64,000 nucleotides of DNA, taken from contig CALCHQ010000033.1 of NCBI GenBank assembly GCA_937901085.1, positions 1 to 64,000 of the forward strand, read 5' to 3'. How positions within the stretch are numbered: the stretch's first letter is position 1; the number at the start of each line of letters is the position of its first letter. Source of the stretch: an uncultured Verrucomicrobiales bacterium. GTDB lineage: Bacteria; Verrucomicrobiota; Verrucomicrobiia; Verrucomicrobiales; Akkermansiaceae. Below the pieces are notes generated by a model. That model searched no databases. It was given only the letters and a program-made list of their open reading frames with translations, and had not been told where the DNA came from. The position numbers were made by a program, and so were the translations under genes. Below, in pieces: positions 14,447 through 28,723 of this stretch.

Positions 14447-14782
14447 CTACCTCCCGATTAAGAATGTCCTGGAGTCAAGCTTCTCTATCCTTTTCGCAAT
14501 TTCTCTTGCAAGCGCTTCCTGTTCAGCTTTTGCTCTCTGTTCGCGGGCAGCACTAGCAGCGTGATGAATTCCCTGTTTAGCACTCTCAGACAGGAAATCG
14601 ACTAAGTCACACCATTCTTCCTCCTCCTTATCAATAAAGTCAGATATCCTGTTATTTATTGCTGATTTCTCCGCAAACTTCTCAATAGGATTCTGGTAGA
14701 GCGTGTAATCAATGGTTGTCTTCAGAATTCTTGCCGTCTGGACGGTGATTCCTTTTTCGTTATTTATTTGGTTGTTGTTCAT
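14447..14782 (-). CDS. Small helical hypothetical protein
   Basis: The 111-residue product starts with an Asn-rich segment and continues with a charged, coiled-coil-like C-terminal half (ARREQ- and KAEQEALAREIAKRIEK-type heptads, about residues 75-105). There is no signal peptide or membrane helix. It is AT-rich like the other island genes and converges with the HEPN-like gene. No family is recognised. It is the last gene before the rpoC end and may mark the right side of the acquired segment. Confidence 0.55.
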   Translation of the reverse strand: MNNNQINNEKGITVQTARILKTTIDYTLYQNPIEKFAEKSAINNRISDFIDKEEEEWCDLVDFLSESAKQGIHHAASAAREQRAKAEQEALAREIAKRIEKLDSRTFLIGR

Positions 14783-15153
14783 TTTTAGCTGTTAGGGTTG
14801 TTGTTAGGCTTTCAAAATTCACCTTCATACATGAAGAAAAAATCTTCTTTTCTTGGCGGCATTCTAGCACGTTTTTTGACGCTGTCTATACAAACTTTCG
14901 TCTTTCAGAAAAACAATTATTTGCATCCATTTCAACAGCCCTTTTCACCGGGAAAAGCGGGGAGGAGGCGCGAGGCAGGAAGAGCGATGAGCAACGGCGC
15001 GCGGGATACTTTGCAGCGGGCTTCTGGGGCGCGTGAGAGGGACTAAGGGCGGGTAGAGGCAGCTTCCCAAGGAAAGGGGGCGCAAACGCGGTCTGAGGGG
15101 CGGCTGGGGGCTTTGTGGGGCTTGGGGAGGGGTACAGGCGGGGTGGATGCAAG
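14783..15153. other. Gene-free boundary between the island and rpoC
   Basis: The composition changes sharply from AT-rich (to about 14930) to very GC-rich. Short proline-rich frames here look like chance products of G-rich DNA. No tRNA, insertion-sequence end or attachment-site duplication is evident. Confidence 0.5.
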
Positions 15154-15186
15154 ATGCCCGGCATTGCGGGAGGCAATGCCGGGCAT
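15154..15186. terminator. Perfect 14-bp hairpin after rpoC
   Basis: ATGCCCGGCATTGC pairs fully with GCAATGCCGGGCAT around a 5-base loop, 30 bases past the rpoC stop. On the minus strand no T tract follows, so it may act as an RNA 3'-end stabiliser. On the plus strand a T-rich run follows. Confidence 0.65.
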
Positions 15187-15216
15187 GAAGTATTTTTATT
15201 TGTTTAGCAGGTGGCT

Positions 15217-19491
<4,275 letters not shown>

Positions 19492-19559
19492 ATTGGTGTA
19501 GATTTGAGAGGTTTGGGAATTGCCACCCGGTCCGGCAGGGCCGGGTGGCGGTTACAGGT

Positions 19560-22500
19560 TTACATATCGTCGTCTTCCTCTTCATCGGAACCGGCGAAGT
19601 CGTCGTCGCCGTCCATGTCGGAGAAATCACCGTCGAAATCGTCGTCATCGTCGGAGCCGAAGCCGCCTTCGTCGTCCATGCCGTCACCGGCAAGCAGGGC
19701 GAAGAGGTCGTCCGTGGTCTGCGGAGCGTTCTCGCGGTCGCGCTTCTCGGTGGGCTGCACGTTGAGGCAGAGGGCCTGCATTTCCTTGATGAGCACGTTG
19801 AAGGATTCGGGAGTGCCGGCTTCCAGCGAGTTGTCGCCCTTGACGATGTTCTCGTAGATGCGGGTACGGCCCTGCACGTCGTCAGACTTGACGGTGAGAA
19901 GTTCCTGCAGCGTGTAGGCTGCACCGTAGGCTTCCATGGCCCACACTTCCATTTCACCGAAACGCTGGCCACCGTGCTGTGCCTTACCGCCCAGCGGCTG
20001 CTGGGTGACGAGGGAGTATGTACCCACGGCACGGGCGTGTACCTTGTCGGCCACGAGGTGGTTGAGCTTGAGCATGTAGGTGTAGCCTACCACCACGGGA
20101 TAGTGGAAGTATTCACCGGTGAGGCCGTCGATGAGGCGGCTCTTACCTGCCACGGAACCGTCCTTGCCGTCGCCCACCCAGGAGAATCCGGGTACCTGCT
20201 TGGCCTGGCTCATGAAGTCCCAGATCTGGGATTCCTGGATACCGTCGAATACGGGGGTGGCTACCTTGAAGCCGAGGGCCTTGGCTGCCACACCGAGGTG
20301 GGCTTCTAGCACCTGACCCACGTTCATTCGGGAAGGCACGCCCAGGGGGTTCAGAATGATGTCAACCGGCGTACCGTCTTCCAGGTAGGGCATGTCCTCT
20401 ACCGGCAGCACGCGGGAGCAGACGCCCTTGTTACCGTGACGGCCGGCCATCTTATCACCCACGCCGAGCTTACGCTTGGTGGCGATGTAGACCTTCACCT
20501 CGGTCACGACACCCGGATCCATTTCGGCACCGGCTTCAATCTGGTCGAGCTTGCGGTCGCGTTCTTCGTCCAGGTCAGCGAAGCGGGGTTCGTAGCTGTT
20601 GATGATTTCGAAAATCTGGTTACGCACCGGGCTTTCGTTCATCTCAATCTGGTCGTGGCAGACAGCGAGCTTACGCAGGAGGGTCTTGGTAATCTTGCGG
20701 TTGGCCGGGATGATGACTTCGTTCGAGCCTGCACGGGTCACTTCCAGCGGAATCTTCTCGCCCAGGAGGCGGTCAGAGAGCTTGCTGGTAAGCTGTTCGA
20801 TGAGGGCATCGCGGTCGCGTTCGTATTCGGAGTCGACCTTCTTGCGCTGCTTCTGGGCTTCCTTTTCGAGGTCCACGGCGGGAGCGCCGGGAGCAGAGGA
20901 GCGCACCACGCGCACATCCATGACCACACCCGTGGTGCCCGGGGGCACGCGCAGGGAGGTATCCTTCACGTCGGCAGCCTTTTCACCGAAGATGGCGCGC
21001 AGGAGGCGTTCTTCGGGGGCAAGGTCGGTTTCGCTCTTGGGCGTAATCTTACCCACGAGGATGTCGCCGGGCTTCACTTCGGCACCAATGCGGACCACGC
21101 CGTCGCTGCCCAGGTTCTTGAGGGCATCGTCGCCCACGTTGGGGATATCGCGGGTGATTTCTTCCGGACCAAGCTTGGTGTCGCGGGCCTTTTCCTCGAA
21201 TTCCTCGATGTGGATGGAGGTGTAGGCATCTTCCTGCACCAGGCGCTCGGAGATGATGATGGCGTCTTCGAAGTTGTAGCCGTACCAGGACATGTAGGCC
21301 ACCAGCACGTTGCGACCCAGGGCGAGTTCGCCGCCATCGGTACAGGGACCATCGGCCAGCACATCGCCGGGCTTCACCACATCACCACGGGAAACGATGG
21401 GTTTCTGGTTGATGCAGGTGGAGGCGTTGGAGCGCATGAACTTGCGAAGCTGGTAGACGTAGATACCCTTGTCGGCATCGGTCTTGATGCTTTCGGGATC
21501 GCTCAGCCAGGTGTTGGGAGAAACGGGCAGCTCACCATCGGGGGTGGTCACCACGTACTCCGCCGTGGCAGAAGCCACGATGCCGGGAGCCACGGCGCAG
21601 ACCACGGCGCAACTGTCGCGGGCGCACTTGGCTTCAATACCCGTACCCACGAGCGGAGCCTGGTTCACCATCAACGGCACACCCTGGCGCTGCATGTTGG
21701 CGCCCATGAGGGCACGGTTGGCGTCGTCGTGTTCCAGGAAAGGAATCAGACCGGCAGCGATGGAGATAATCTGCTTGGGCGATACGTCCATGAACTCGAC
21801 CTTGCTGGGGTCAACTTCGATGAATTCACCGTGTTCGCGTGCGGTGACGCGCTTGCCGGTGAAGTGCCCCTTGCCGTTGTCGTTGTCGATGGGGTTGTTG
21901 GCCTGGGCAATGAGGTGGTATTCTTCCTTATCGGCGGTGAGGTAGACCACTTCATTGGTGACGATGGATTCGGTGCTGATGACTTCACCCTGCTTGTTCT
22001 TCTTCTCGACCTGCTTCACGCGGCGGAACGGCGTCTCGATGAAGCCGTACTCGTCGATGCGGGCGTAGGTGCAGAGGGAGTTGATAAGACCGATGTTCGG
22101 ACCTTCAGGGGTCTCGATGGGGCAGATACGGCCGTAGTGGGAGGGATGCACGTCTCGCACTTCGAAACCGGCGCGGTCGCGGTTCAGACCACCCGGACCC
22201 AGGGCGGAGAGGCGACGCTTGTGCGTCAGCTCGGCCAGGGGGTTGATCTGGTCCATGAACTGGGAGAGCTGGCTGCGGCCGAAGAAGTCGCGCACAACGG
22301 CGCTGAGGGCCTTCGGGTTGATGAGCTTGCTGGGCGTGATGTCGTTGCGGGTGGTGTCGCACAGGGTCATGCGCTCCTTGACCAGGCGCTCGGTGCGGGC
22401 AAGACCCACGCGGCACTGGTTGGAGATGAGTTCGCCCACGGCACGCACGCGGCGGTTGCCCAGGTGGTCGATGTCGTCCACCTGCCCTTCACCATGAGTG

Positions 22501-23630
22501 AGGCGCAGCAGGTACTTGAGGGAGGCCAGGAAGTCCACCGGCTGGATGAGGCGGCAATCCTCAGGCACGTCCAGACCGAGCTTCTGGTTAATCTTGTAGC
22601 GGCCCACGCGGGTGAGGTCGTAGCGCTTCTCGTCCTTGAACAGGCGGTCAAGAGCGGTGGCTGCCTGCTGCACGGAGGAGGGATCACCCGGACGGAACTT
22701 GCGGAAGATTTCCTTGAGGGCGGACTCGCGGTCGTAGGCGAGGTCCTTCTTGAGGGTCTTCACGAGCGTTTCTTCTTCGCGCTGGTCGATGACTTCGATT
22801 TCCTCGATGCCCAGTTCCTGCATCTTGCGGATGGTGGCCAGGCTGAGGGGTTCGTAAGCCTTGGCGATGATGGTAGCCTTGCGGCCTTCCTTGTCTTCGC
22901 CGTACTTCACATCCTCAAAGGGCACAAGGTATTCCAGCTCAGGGCCGGCCACAGCGCTCAGGTGCAGCTTCTCAATGGTGTAGAACTGCTCCACAATCTG
23001 GCGGTCTGTCTCGTAGCCGAGGTAGCGCAGGAAGGTGGTGGCCAGGAACTTGCGACGACGGCGGCGGCGGTCGAGGAACACGTACATGAGGTCGTTCGTG
23101 TCGAACTGCACTTCCAGCCAGGAACCGCGGTCGGGGATGATGCGGAAGGAGAAGATGTCCTTGCCGTTGGTGTGCTGGGTCTTTTCAAAGCAAAGGCCGG
23201 GGGAGCGGTGCAGCTGAGCCACAATCACGCGTTCGGCGCCGTTGATGACAAAGGTACCACGGTCGGTAATCATGGGGATTTCACCCATGTACACGTCTTC
23301 CTCGCTCGTGTAGTCCCCACACTTGAGGCGGAACTTCACATACAGGGCGGCGCTGTAGGTCTCGCCGCAGCGGATGGCGGCAAAATCCGAGGTCTTGGGC
23401 GGGGCGATGTCGTAGGATACGAATTCCAGACGAATCTGGCCATCGTAGCTCTCAATCGGGAAATGCTCGGAAAGAACGGCCTGCAGACCCATTTTGGCTC
23501 GTTTGCCGGGCTCGGTGAAGCGCTGAAGGAATTCCTCGTAGGACTTAGTCTGAATCTCAATCAAGTTAGGCGGGTCAATGACCTCCTTGATTTTGCCGAA
23601 ACTGATTCGCTCTTGCTTGGGCTTGGACAT
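19560..23630 (-). CDS. rpoB: RNA polymerase beta subunit
   Basis: RpoB, 1356 residues from the ATG at 23630 (MSKPKQERISFGK), contains the rifampicin-pocket segment FGRSQLSQFMDQ ... THKRRLSALGPGG, and the late GDKMAGRHGNKGV motif that contacts the active centre. The C-terminus ends in a long Asp/Glu-rich tail of about 50 residues (GSDDDDDFDGDFSDMDG...), not part of the conserved core. The frame is open to 23759, but the added residues are unlike RpoB and lie in a hairpin-rich spacer, so the later start is preferred. The QLSQFMDQ and RRLSALG stretches show no obvious resistance substitutions. It follows rplL with a 254-base spacer. Confidence 0.97.
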   Translation of the reverse strand: MSKPKQERISFGKIKEVIDPPNLIEIQTKSYEEFLQRFTEPGKRAKMGLQAVLSEHFPIESYDGQIRLEFVSYDIAPPKTSDFAAIRCGETYSAALYVKFRLKCGDYTSEEDVYMGEIPMITDRGTFVINGAERVIVAQLHRSPGLCFEKTQHTNGKDIFSFRIIPDRGSWLEVQFDTNDLMYVFLDRRRRRRKFLATTFLRYLGYETDRQIVEQFYTIEKLHLSAVAGPELEYLVPFEDVKYGEDKEGRKATIIAKAYEPLSLATIRKMQELGIEEIEVIDQREEETLVKTLKKDLAYDRESALKEIFRKFRPGDPSSVQQAATALDRLFKDEKRYDLTRVGRYKINQKLGLDVPEDCRLIQPVDFLASLKYLLRLTHGEGQVDDIDHLGNRRVRAVGELISNQCRVGLARTERLVKERMTLCDTTRNDITPSKLINPKALSAVVRDFFGRSQLSQFMDQINPLAELTHKRRLSALGPGGLNRDRAGFEVRDVHPSHYGRICPIETPEGPNIGLINSLCTYARIDEYGFIETPFRRVKQVEKKNKQGEVISTESIVTNEVVYLTADKEEYHLIAQANNPIDNDNGKGHFTGKRVTAREHGEFIEVDPSKVEFMDVSPKQIISIAAGLIPFLEHDDANRALMGANMQRQGVPLMVNQAPLVGTGIEAKCARDSCAVVCAVAPGIVASATAEYVVTTPDGELPVSPNTWLSDPESIKTDADKGIYVYQLRKFMRSNASTCINQKPIVSRGDVVKPGDVLADGPCTDGGELALGRNVLVAYMSWYGYNFEDAIIISERLVQEDAYTSIHIEEFEEKARDTKLGPEEITRDIPNVGDDALKNLGSDGVVRIGAEVKPGDILVGKITPKSETDLAPEERLLRAIFGEKAADVKDTSLRVPPGTTGVVMDVRVVRSSAPGAPAVDLEKEAQKQRKKVDSEYERDRDALIEQLTSKLSDRLLGEKIPLEVTRAGSNEVIIPANRKITKTLLRKLAVCHDQIEMNESPVRNQIFEIINSYEPRFADLDEERDRKLDQIEAGAEMDPGVVTEVKVYIATKRKLGVGDKMAGRHGNKGVCSRVLPVEDMPYLEDGTPVDIILNPLGVPSRMNVGQVLEAHLGVAAKALGFKVATPVFDGIQESQIWDFMSQAKQVPGFSWVGDGKDGSVAGKSRLIDGLTGEYFHYPVVVGYTYMLKLNHLVADKVHARAVGTYSLVTQQPLGGKAQHGGQRFGEMEVWAMEAYGAAYTLQELLTVKSDDVQGRTRIYENIVKGDNSLEAGTPESFNVLIKEMQALCLNVQPTEKRDRENAPQTTDDLFALLAGDGMDDEGGFGSDDDDDFDGDFSDMDGDDDFAGSDEEEDDDM

Positions 23631-23652
23631 GGAGTTGTCGGAGTGAGGTTGT

Positions 23653-23695
23653 GCACCTGGCCAGGTGCCGGTCGGTTCCTTTGGTAAAACCGACC
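23653..23695 (-). other. Paired hairpins in the rplL-rpoB spacer, rpoB side
   Basis: A 16-bp perfect palindrome GCACCTGGCCAGGTGC (23653-23668) is followed at once by GGTCGGTT-N10-AACCGACC (23670-23695). They lie 23-65 bases before the rpoB ATG and could influence rpoB translation or mRNA processing. Confidence 0.6.
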
Positions 23696-23830
23696 CGGAG
23701 CAGCTCGTACTGCCATGGGCATGCCCTGCCCCGGGTCGATTCCACGTGCGTGCGCGCACAAGGAGTATTTTGTTACATTTTGAGTCTTAACGGCCTGTGA
23801 AAACGCTCCATTTTAGCCAGAAACGGAGGG

Positions 23831-23873
23831 ACGCGAAGGCAGGAGAGGACAGAAATCCCCTCCTGCTTCGCGT
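23831..23873 (-). terminator. Long hairpin after rplL, probable attenuator or processing site
   Basis: ACGCGAAG/CTTCGCGT closes a second stem of CAGGAGAGGA with TCCCCTCCTG, about 18 bp in all, starting 12 bases after the rplL stop. No T tract follows, so partial attenuation or RNase III cleavage between ribosomal and polymerase genes is more likely than full termination. Confidence 0.6.
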
Positions 23874-23884
23874 AAAACGAAAGG

Positions 23885-24259
23885 TTACTTGATGGTGACC
23901 TTGGCGCCAGCCTTCTCGAGCTCGGCCTTAGCCTTGTCAGCTTCCTCCTTGGAAACGCCTTCGAGGAGAACGGCGGGAGCGCTCTCAACGATCTTCTTGG
24001 CGTCGGCCAGACCCAGACCGGGCTTGACGGTACGGACAGCCTTAATGACGTTGATCTTGCTGGCACCGGCGTCGGTCAGCTCAACGTCGAAGTCGGTCTT
24101 CTCTTCAGCAGCCTCAGCGGGAGCAGCGCCGGGAGCGGCGGCAGCAACCGGAGCAGCGGCGGAAACGCCCCACTTCTCTTCCAGCATCTTAACAAGCTCA
24201 GCAGCTTCCAGGATGGTCAGCTTGCCAAGTTCCTCAGCGATAGTATTGATATCAGCCAT
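23885..24259 (-). CDS. rplL: Ribosomal protein bL12 (L7/L12)
   Basis: bL12 forms the ribosomal stalk that recruits translation GTPases. The 124-residue protein has the N-terminal dimerisation helices (about 1-33), an Ala/Pro/Gly hinge (about 36-52) and the C-terminal domain with EKTDFDVELTDAGASKINVI and KIVESAPAVLLEGVSKEEAD. Length and composition are normal. It follows rplJ in the same transcript. There is no Shine-Dalgarno; the ATG is preceded by an A-rich stretch. Confidence 0.97.
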   Translation of the reverse strand: MADINTIAEELGKLTILEAAELVKMLEEKWGVSAAAPVAAAAPGAAPAEAAEEKTDFDVELTDAGASKINVIKAVRTVKPGLGLADAKKIVESAPAVLLEGVSKEEADKAKAELEKAGAKVTIK

Positions 24260-24362
24260 TGTAGTATTTTTTCTGTTTAATTGGTTCTTGTCGCGGATGG
24301 GGGCTCCCCATCCATTTCAGTTCTCACCGGCCGGAGAGCCGACAGAGAGCCTAATTTTTTCA

Positions 24363-24393
24363 GGCGGCGGGCAGTTGATACCACACCGCCGCC
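24363..24393 (-). other. Hairpin between rplJ and rplL
   Basis: GGCGGCGG pairs with CCGCCGCC around a 15-base loop, 19 bases after the rplJ stop. No T tract follows on the minus strand. It may tune the L10:L12 ratio or protect the upstream message. Confidence 0.5.
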
Positions 24394-24411
24394 ATCTGTT
24401 CAAGTCTTTTT

Positions 24412-24942
24412 TTATTCAGCAGCGGAAGTTTCTTCCGTTGCACCACCATTTTCCTTGTCGACGTAGGCCTGGATGACGCGGGCGAGAGCGGCACCGGCAC
24501 CGTTGATGGTACCAAGCAGCGTGGCCAGCAGGACTTCGCGGCTGGGCAGATCGCCCAGGGCCTTGATCTTGTCGGCGGTGAGTTCAGCACCGTCAAGGAT
24601 ACCAGCCTTCCAGGCAGCCTTCTTGGACTTCTTGGCGAAGGTGTTCACAGCCTTGGCGGCGGCGCACACGTCGCTGTTGCCCATGATGTAGGCCGTCTGG
24701 CCCTTGAGGGAGGCGGAGATGTCGGGCAGACCGGCAGCGGCAATAGCCTTGGCCATGAAGGTGTTCTTAGCCACCTCGCACTTGGCACCGGCTGCAGCCA
24801 GAGCGGCGCGCAGCTCCGTGAACTCAGGCACCGTCACGCCAGTGTAGTCAAACACCAGCACGAAGGGAGAAGCGTTTACCTTGGCCACGAGGCTATCAAT
24901 GATAACGCCCTTGTGAGGATTGAGTTTCTTTTCGTTGCTCAT
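24412..24942 (-). CDS. rplJ: Ribosomal protein uL10
   Basis: uL10 anchors bL12 dimers at the stalk base. The 176-residue protein begins MSNEKKLNPHKGVIIDSLVA and has the typical YTGVTVPEFTELRAALAAAG and KNTFMAKAIAAAGLPDI segments, ending in the C-terminal helix that binds bL12 (LARVIQAYVDKENG). Order and spacing with rplA and rplL are canonical. In many bacteria uL10-bL12 represses this part of the operon by binding the rplJ leader. The rplA-rplJ spacer here is only about 20 bases, so such a site would have to overlap the end of rplA. Confidence 0.96.
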   Translation of the reverse strand: MSNEKKLNPHKGVIIDSLVAKVNASPFVLVFDYTGVTVPEFTELRAALAAAGAKCEVAKNTFMAKAIAAAGLPDISASLKGQTAYIMGNSDVCAAAKAVNTFAKKSKKAAWKAGILDGAELTADKIKALGDLPSREVLLATLLGTINGAGAALARVIQAYVDKENGGATEETSAAE

Positions 24943-24962
24943 AATAGTTCTTGCGGTTCAGG

Positions 24963-25664
24963 TTAGTTCTTGGAGTACTCCACGGGGCTGATGGACAGAC
25001 CGGGATTCATGGAGCTGGACATGGTCACACCGGCGATGTAAGCGCCCTTGGCACCAGAGGGGCGGGCCTTGACAACGGCGGAGATGAATGCACGAGCGTT
25101 CTCAACGAGCTTGTCGCTTTCGAAGGAAAGCTTGCCCACAGCGGCAGAAATGTTGGCGTTCTTGTCAACCTTGAAGTCAACGCGACCAGCCTTCACCTCG
25201 CGCACGGCCTTGGCGGTGTCGTCCGTCACGGTGCCGGTCTTGGGGTTGGGCATCAGGCCGCGCGGGCCGAGCACACGGGCAATCTTACGCACCTGGGCCA
25301 TGGCGTCCGGGGTGGCGATTGCGCTATCGAAGTCAAGGTAACCACCCTGGATTTCCTTAATCAGGTCTTCCAGGCCAACTTTCTCGGCACCGGCTTCCAG
25401 AGCAGCCTGAGCGGCTTCACCCTGAGCAAACACGATGACGCGGACATTCTTACCAGTACCATTGGGCAGGGCTACGGAGCCACGGACCATCTGGTCGGCT
25501 TTGCGGGGATCCACCGTCAGGTGGAAAGAAACGGTGACCGTGGGGTCGAACTTGGGAGCGGGGAAGCTCTTCATCAGTTCCACAGCCTCCTCAACAGCGT
25601 AGTTCTTGCTGGCATCAACAAGCTTGGCTGCCTCGTTGTAGCGCTTGGAGCGTTTTGTAGACAT
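24963..25664 (-). CDS. rplA: Ribosomal protein uL1
   Basis: uL1 builds the mobile L1 stalk at the ribosomal E site and often represses its own operon. The 233-residue protein begins MSTKRSKRYNEAAKLVDASK and has KFDPTVTVSFHLTVDPRKAD, then the PNPKTGTVTDDTAKAVREVK stretch and the GAYIAGVTMSSSMNPGLSI end, all characteristic. It lies 56 bases after rplK in the same direction. Length is normal and no anomalies are seen. Confidence 0.97.
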   Translation of the reverse strand: MSTKRSKRYNEAAKLVDASKNYAVEEAVELMKSFPAPKFDPTVTVSFHLTVDPRKADQMVRGSVALPNGTGKNVRVIVFAQGEAAQAALEAGAEKVGLEDLIKEIQGGYLDFDSAIATPDAMAQVRKIARVLGPRGLMPNPKTGTVTDDTAKAVREVKAGRVDFKVDKNANISAAVGKLSFESDKLVENARAFISAVVKARPSGAKGAYIAGVTMSSSMNPGLSISPVEYSKN

Positions 25665-25720
25665 ATTTAATTAGCAGTACGTTCGGGGTTAATATGGTTT
25701 AATTCCCTCCTGCGAAGGGG

Positions 25721-26149
25721 TTACATGCCTTCAACCTCGATACCCATCTGGCGGGCCTGGCCAGCGATGATGCGGGCGGCGGCTTCGGGGTCCTTGGTGT
25801 TAAAGTCGGGCATCTTGGTGTTGACAATTTCCATCAGCTTCTCTTTGGAAATCTTGGCAACCTTGGTCTTGTTCGGCTCGCCGGAGCCGGACTTGATACC
25901 AGCGGCCTTCTTGAGAAGAAGGGCTGCCGGGGGCTGCTTGGTGATGAAGTCGAAGGACTTGTCCTTGTATACGGTAATCACGACGGGGAGAACGTCACCG
26001 GCCTGCTTCTGAGTCTTAGCGTTGAACTCTTTGCAGAAGCCCATGATGTTAACACCGGCCTGACCAAGAGCAGGACCCACGGGCGGCGAGGGGTTCGCGG
26101 CGCCGGCAGGAATCTGCAGCTTAATGATTTTAACTACTTCTTTTGCCAT
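25721..26149 (-). CDS. rplK: Ribosomal protein uL11
   Basis: uL11 binds the GTPase-associated centre of 23S rRNA, the thiostrepton site. The 142-residue product starts MAKEVVKIIKLQIPAGAANP and contains PPVGPALGQAGVNIMGFCKE and the C-terminal rRNA-binding domain with GSGEPNKTKVAKISKEKL and ARIIAGQARQMGIEVEG. The frame is open to 26176, but the family N-terminus and length fix the start at 26149. It follows nusG by 83 bases, the standard secE-nusG-rplK-rplA order. Confidence 0.96.
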   Translation of the reverse strand: MAKEVVKIIKLQIPAGAANPSPPVGPALGQAGVNIMGFCKEFNAKTQKQAGDVLPVVITVYKDKSFDFITKQPPAALLLKKAAGIKSGSGEPNKTKVAKISKEKLMEIVNTKMPDFNTKDPEAAARIIAGQARQMGIEVEGM

Positions 26150-26232
26150 GGTTGTGTTAGTTTGGGTTTGCCGCATTTACCAGTTTGCACCAGCTCCCTG
26201 CGGCGGGAAGATTTTCTTGCGGTCTGCCGTCC

Positions 26233-26871
26233 TTACAGGTTCTTGCCCTTCTCGTCATCGGGCACGAGCTGCACCTGAGCGTAGGAAAGGTCAAGCGGGT
26301 TGGAACGGCCGAACATAGTCACGCCGACGCGCAGACGGCCGCGCTCGGTATCGACCATTTCGACGATGCCGTGTTCACCTTGGAAGGCGCCGTCGAGCAC
26401 GACGACTTCCTCACCCACGTTGAAGGAGACCTTCGGACGGGCTGCGCCGCTGCGGCGTTCGATTTCACCCATGAGATCCTGTACGTCCTTCATGGACATG
26501 GGAAGCGGTTCCTTATTGCGGCCACAGGCGAAGCTGATGACGCCGTCCACAGCCTGAATCTTGTACCAGGCTTCGTTGTTCAGCGAACCATCGGCGCGGC
26601 GGAGCGCAAAGTTGAGGTAGACATAGCCCGGATAGAGCTTGCGGTTCACAATGTACTTCTTGCCATTGCGAACGTCCTCCACCTTTTCCTTGGGCACCAG
26701 GGGGGCACTCTGCAGCAGGGCATTCATTTCCTCATCCTCCTTGAACAGGCGGTTGAGGTTTTCCACGGTGCGGTCCTCCTTGTTGGAGAGCACATGCAGC
26801 ACATACCACTGGTCTTTCGGCTCAGGGATGACGCGCGCCGTACCGGACTTACGATCGTAGGGGCGGGACAT
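26233..26871 (-). CDS. nusG: Transcription elongation/antitermination factor NusG
   Basis: NusG binds the RNA polymerase clamp and couples it to Rho or the leading ribosome. The 212-residue protein has the NGN domain (WYVLHVLSNKEDRTVENL from residue 22; LYPGYVYLNF) and the C-terminal KOW domain (FNVGEEVVVLDGAFQGEHG, about 149-167). An insertion of about 20 residues (NALLQSAPLVPKEKVEDVRN) and a basic N-terminal extension make it longer than the E. coli protein (181). The setting between secE and rplK is the standard one. Confidence 0.95.
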   Translation of the reverse strand: MSRPYDRKSGTARVIPEPKDQWYVLHVLSNKEDRTVENLNRLFKEDEEMNALLQSAPLVPKEKVEDVRNGKKYIVNRKLYPGYVYLNFALRRADGSLNNEAWYKIQAVDGVISFACGRNKEPLPMSMKDVQDLMGEIERRSGAARPKVSFNVGEEVVVLDGAFQGEHGIVEMVDTERGRLRVGVTMFGRSNPLDLSYAQVQLVPDDEKGKNL

Positions 26872-26903
26872 AGGAAAGGTGATAAAGGTGAGGGGAAAAG
26901 GTA

Positions 26904-27131
26904 TCAGGAAAGAAGCTCAATCGCGCGGGTCACTACCGCCGAGAGTACATAGTCAAAGAAAGCAACGTAGGCACCCAGCAGCACCATGGCGATGAGTACC
27001 ACAACCGTTGACCCGGACAGCTCACGGAATTTCTTGAACCCGGTAATCTTCGGGTCGCTCTCCCAGGGCCAGGAGCATTTCTTCAGCTCGCCCTTCACAG
27101 CAGAAATATATTGGGAAATCTTGCGGAACAT
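26904..27131 (-). CDS. secE: Preprotein translocase subunit SecE
   Basis: SecE is the small essential subunit that clamps SecY in the Sec channel. The 75-residue product has the amphipathic cytoplasmic segment with ISAVKGELKKCSWPWESDP and one transmembrane helix (about 43-65, SGSTVVVLIAMVLLGAYVAF), the minimal single-helix form. The frame opens at 27242 inside the tRNA-Trp gene. ATG 27131 gives the normal family N-terminus (MFRKISQYI) and avoids the overlap. It lies between tRNA-Trp and nusG. Confidence 0.92.
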   Translation of the reverse strand: MFRKISQYISAVKGELKKCSWPWESDPKITGFKKFRELSGSTVVVLIAMVLLGAYVAFFDYVLSAVVTRAIELLS

Positions 27132-27181
27132 GAGTGTCGTGAGATATGGCAGTTTTTTTTGAGAAAAAAAAAGAGGAAGGC

Positions 27182-27257
27182 TGGCAGGGTATGAGAGACT
27201 CGAACTCCCAACACGCGGTTTTGGAGACCGCTGCTCTACCAATTGAGCTAATACCCT
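27182..27257 (-). tRNA. trnW: tRNA-Trp (CCA anticodon)
   Basis: The minus strand folds as a full cloverleaf: acceptor AGGGTAT/ATACCCT, D-arm GCTC...GAGC, anticodon loop CTCCAAA with CCA, T-arm with GTTCGAG. The 3' CCA is encoded (27182-27184). It lies between tuf and secE, an order seen in many bacteria. Confidence 0.96.
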
Positions 27258-27287
27258 ATAACCTTGCTCTGTCTTGTTCCGGCAGAA

Positions 27288-27315
27288 GGGGAGATGACCT
27301 GACGGCCATCTCCCC
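27288..27315 (-). other. Hairpin between tuf and tRNA-Trp
   Basis: GGGGAGATG pairs with CATCTCCCC around a 10-base loop. No T tract follows, so it probably protects the tuf 3' end after tRNA processing, or partly attenuates the operon. Confidence 0.55.
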
Positions 27316-27374
27316 CGGCCGAGGTGCCGCTCTCAGGCGGAACGGTCACCCATTTTAAGTCTTTTTAAGGCAAC

Positions 27375-28556
<1,182 letters not shown>

Positions 28557-28603
28557 AATCGTTTATTAAGTTTGGGCTGCTTTATTCTTGCAAGAAATCA
28601 AAA

Positions 28604-28675
<72 letters not shown>

Positions 28676-28723
28676 GACTTGACTCCGGGCGTCCCACAAG
28701 GTGTGAGACGTGAAAGCGGGGCG

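Noticed and set aside
14886..15176. Proline-rich 96-codon minus-strand frame beside rpoC
   Set aside because: Composition follows the local G-rich tract, and no homologous pattern or start context is present.
23631..23759. N-terminal extension of RpoB
   Set aside because: The added residues are unlike RpoB and are encoded by hairpin-rich spacer DNA.
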